Below, in pieces: positions 14,390 to 15,127 of a stretch of DNA of 15,127 nt (position 1 is the first letter of the stretch; each line of letters opens with the position of its first letter). The position numbers were made by a program, and so were the translations under genes. The notes below the pieces were generated by a model, which worked only from the letters and a program-made list of their open reading frames with translations, was not told the DNA's origin and made no database searches. The stretch is from Bacillota bacterium. Lineage in GTDB: Bacteria; Bacillota; Clostridia; Clostridiales; Clostridiaceae. The DNA is taken from contig JAFADP010000002.1 of the NCBI GenBank assembly GCA_023424785.1, forward strand, positions 1 to 15,127, read 5' to 3'.

Positions 14390-14761
14390 CTACACCTCCT
14401 CTTTTGATAAATTAATATATTCTTTACGTTTATCAATTCCAAACATTTGGTCTAAGCTCAAAATAACACTTTCTAAACTTTTTTCAAAAGTTTTTAATAT
14501 TACTTGGGCTTCTTTTATTTCATCTTTACTAAATCCATTAAGATTAAGTGCAAGATGCCCATCTGAAATTTCATAGTTTACATTAAGTTTTAAAACTTCA
14601 TCTAAACCAATTATAGCACTTTGAGATAGTACAGATACTGAATTACATATCATATCGTACGCTTCCCCTGCTAATATAGCCTCTCTTTCAATAAGAGCAT
14701 GACTATTAATTTCATATGATAAGATTTCATCTTTTCTAGATCTAATTTTAACTTCTATCAT
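14390..14761 (-). CDS. prp: Ribosomal-processing cysteine protease Prp
   Basis: A 123-residue cysteine protease that removes the N-terminal extension of L27; long annotated as a YsxB-like protein between rplU and rpmA. The catalytic pair is H21 (NSHALIERE) and C39 (YDMICNSVSVLSQ), with the family spacing. The family's GHA appears as SHA here, and DIVC as DMIC. It is somewhat longer than typical members because of a C-terminal tail (DKRKEYINLSKEEV). The ATG at 14761 has no good ribosome binding site and lies 5 bases after the rplU stop, suggesting that translation depends on coupling and is kept low. Its presence matches the cleavable L27 N-terminus next door. Confidence 0.9.
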   Translation of the reverse strand: MIEVKIRSRKDEILSYEINSHALIEREAILAGEAYDMICNSVSVLSQSAIIGLDEVLKLNVNYEISDGHLALNLNGFSKDEIKEAQVILKTFEKSLESVILSLDQMFGIDKRKEYINLSKEEV

Positions 14762-14766
14762 AAGAA

Positions 14767-15075
14767 TTAAGCTTCGATCTTTTCTATTTGAATCTTAGTG
14801 TAAGGTTGTCTGTGACCATTCTTTCTTCTATAGTCTTTCTTTCTCTTATACTTGAAAACTATAACCTTCTTAGCCTTTCCTTGAGCTACAACTTTAGCTA
14901 CAACCTTAGCTCCTTCAACTACTGGAGTTCCAACCTTTAAAGTTTCTCCTCCAACAGCTAATACTTCTGTTAATTCAACTGTTGAATCAACTTCAGCTTC
15001 TAGCTTTTCAACGAAAAGAACGTCTCCTTCTTGAACTCTGTATTGTTTTCCACCTGTCTTAACTACTGCGTACAT
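14767..15075 (-). CDS. rplU: 50S ribosomal protein L21
   Basis: A 102-residue 23S rRNA-binding protein of the large subunit. It starts MYAVVKTGGKQYRVQEGD and ends with the conserved KVIVFKYKRKKDYRRKNGHRQPYTKIQIEKI, the L21 signature region. A longer frame from GTG 15084 would begin inside the ribosome binding site (15082-15089, AGGAGGTG). The ATG at 15075, 6 bases after that site, gives the canonical N-terminus. It is the first gene of the rplU-prp-rpmA operon and is preceded by a leader-like sequence that continues past the window edge. Confidence 0.96.
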   Translation of the reverse strand: MYAVVKTGGKQYRVQEGDVLFVEKLEAEVDSTVELTEVLAVGGETLKVGTPVVEGAKVVAKVVAQGKAKKVIVFKYKRKKDYRRKNGHRQPYTKIQIEKIEA

Positions 15076-15084
15076 TAAACACAC

Positions 15085-15127
15085 CTCCTCATAACGGTCT
15101 CGCCACTACTGGTACAAATTCAAAAAA
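15085..15127 (-). promoter_or_regulatory. End of a probable L21 mRNA leader, cut by the window edge
   Basis: Minus-strand DNA before rplU is unusually GC-rich for this genome and reads ACCAGTAGTGGCGAGACCG just before the ribosome binding site. It contains small self-complementary pieces (CCA/TGG, GG/CC). Firmicutes carry a conserved structured leader upstream of rplU thought to mediate autoregulation by ribosomal protein, and position and composition fit its 3' end. Most of the leader and the promoter are outside the window, so the pairing cannot be verified. Confidence 0.5.

Noticed and set aside
1..15127. CRISPR arrays, insertion sequences, prophage, tRNA or rRNA genes
   Set aside because: No regularly spaced repeats, transposase or integrase genes, terminal inverted repeats, or tRNA/rRNA-like sequences were seen on either strand.

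Overview
The window is AT-rich chromosomal DNA with the hallmarks of a low-GC Firmicute, most likely Clostridium sensu stricto. The support is strong AGGAGG-type ribosome binding sites, AGA/ATA/TTA-rich codon use, a DUF1576 membrane protein, an L27 ribosomal protein with a cleavable N-terminus next to its Prp protease, and the gene order rplU-prp-rpmA / obgE-yhbY-nadD-yqeK. This is inferred from content and gene order; no database search was possible. There is no insertion sequence, phage gene, tRNA, rRNA or CRISPR array, and the window reads as core genome.

Layout, left to right. (1) Positions 37-2228: a two-component system, an OmpR-type response regulator overlapping its histidine kinase. 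It is driven by a near-ideal promoter with an unusually structured leader of about 150 nt and closed by a bidirectional terminator. (2) 2240-3873, minus strand: a membrane protein built of two DUF1576 repeats and a small uncharacterised partner, apparently co-transcribed. (3) 3874-4261: a gene-free gap that nevertheless holds a promoter, two leftward intrinsic terminators and a likely unannotated small RNA of about 110 nt. (4) 4262-7274, minus strand: comEA, a lipoprotein, a mini-RDD membrane protein and an RlmD/RlmCD-type 23S rRNA methyltransferase. (5) 7430-8749, plus strand: a D-Ala-D-Ala carboxypeptidase whose third active-site motif reads KKG rather than KTG. (6) 8753-13926, minus strand: a tightly packed run obgE, yhbY, nadD, yqeK, an LCP-family cell-wall glycopolymer ligase and a RluA-type pseudouridine synthase, with gaps of 2-14 bases. 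It ends in a hairpin that contains the stop codons of both convergent genes. (7) 14044-15127, minus strand: rplU, prp and rpmA behind the end of an L21-type mRNA leader, closed by a strong terminator.

Functionally, the right half is a ribosome-biogenesis and growth block. L21 and L27 are large-subunit proteins, and Prp trims L27. ObgE and YhbY assist 50S assembly, RluA and RlmD modify rRNA, NadD makes NAD, YqeK degrades Ap4A, and the LCP protein and the carboxypeptidase act on the wall. Several gene starts were moved from the longest open frame to the start set by the Shine-Dalgarno site (rplU, obgE, yqeK, LCP, rluA). The least explained parts are the leader at 85-194, the putative small RNA at 4002-4110 and the 116-residue partner of the DUF1576 protein.
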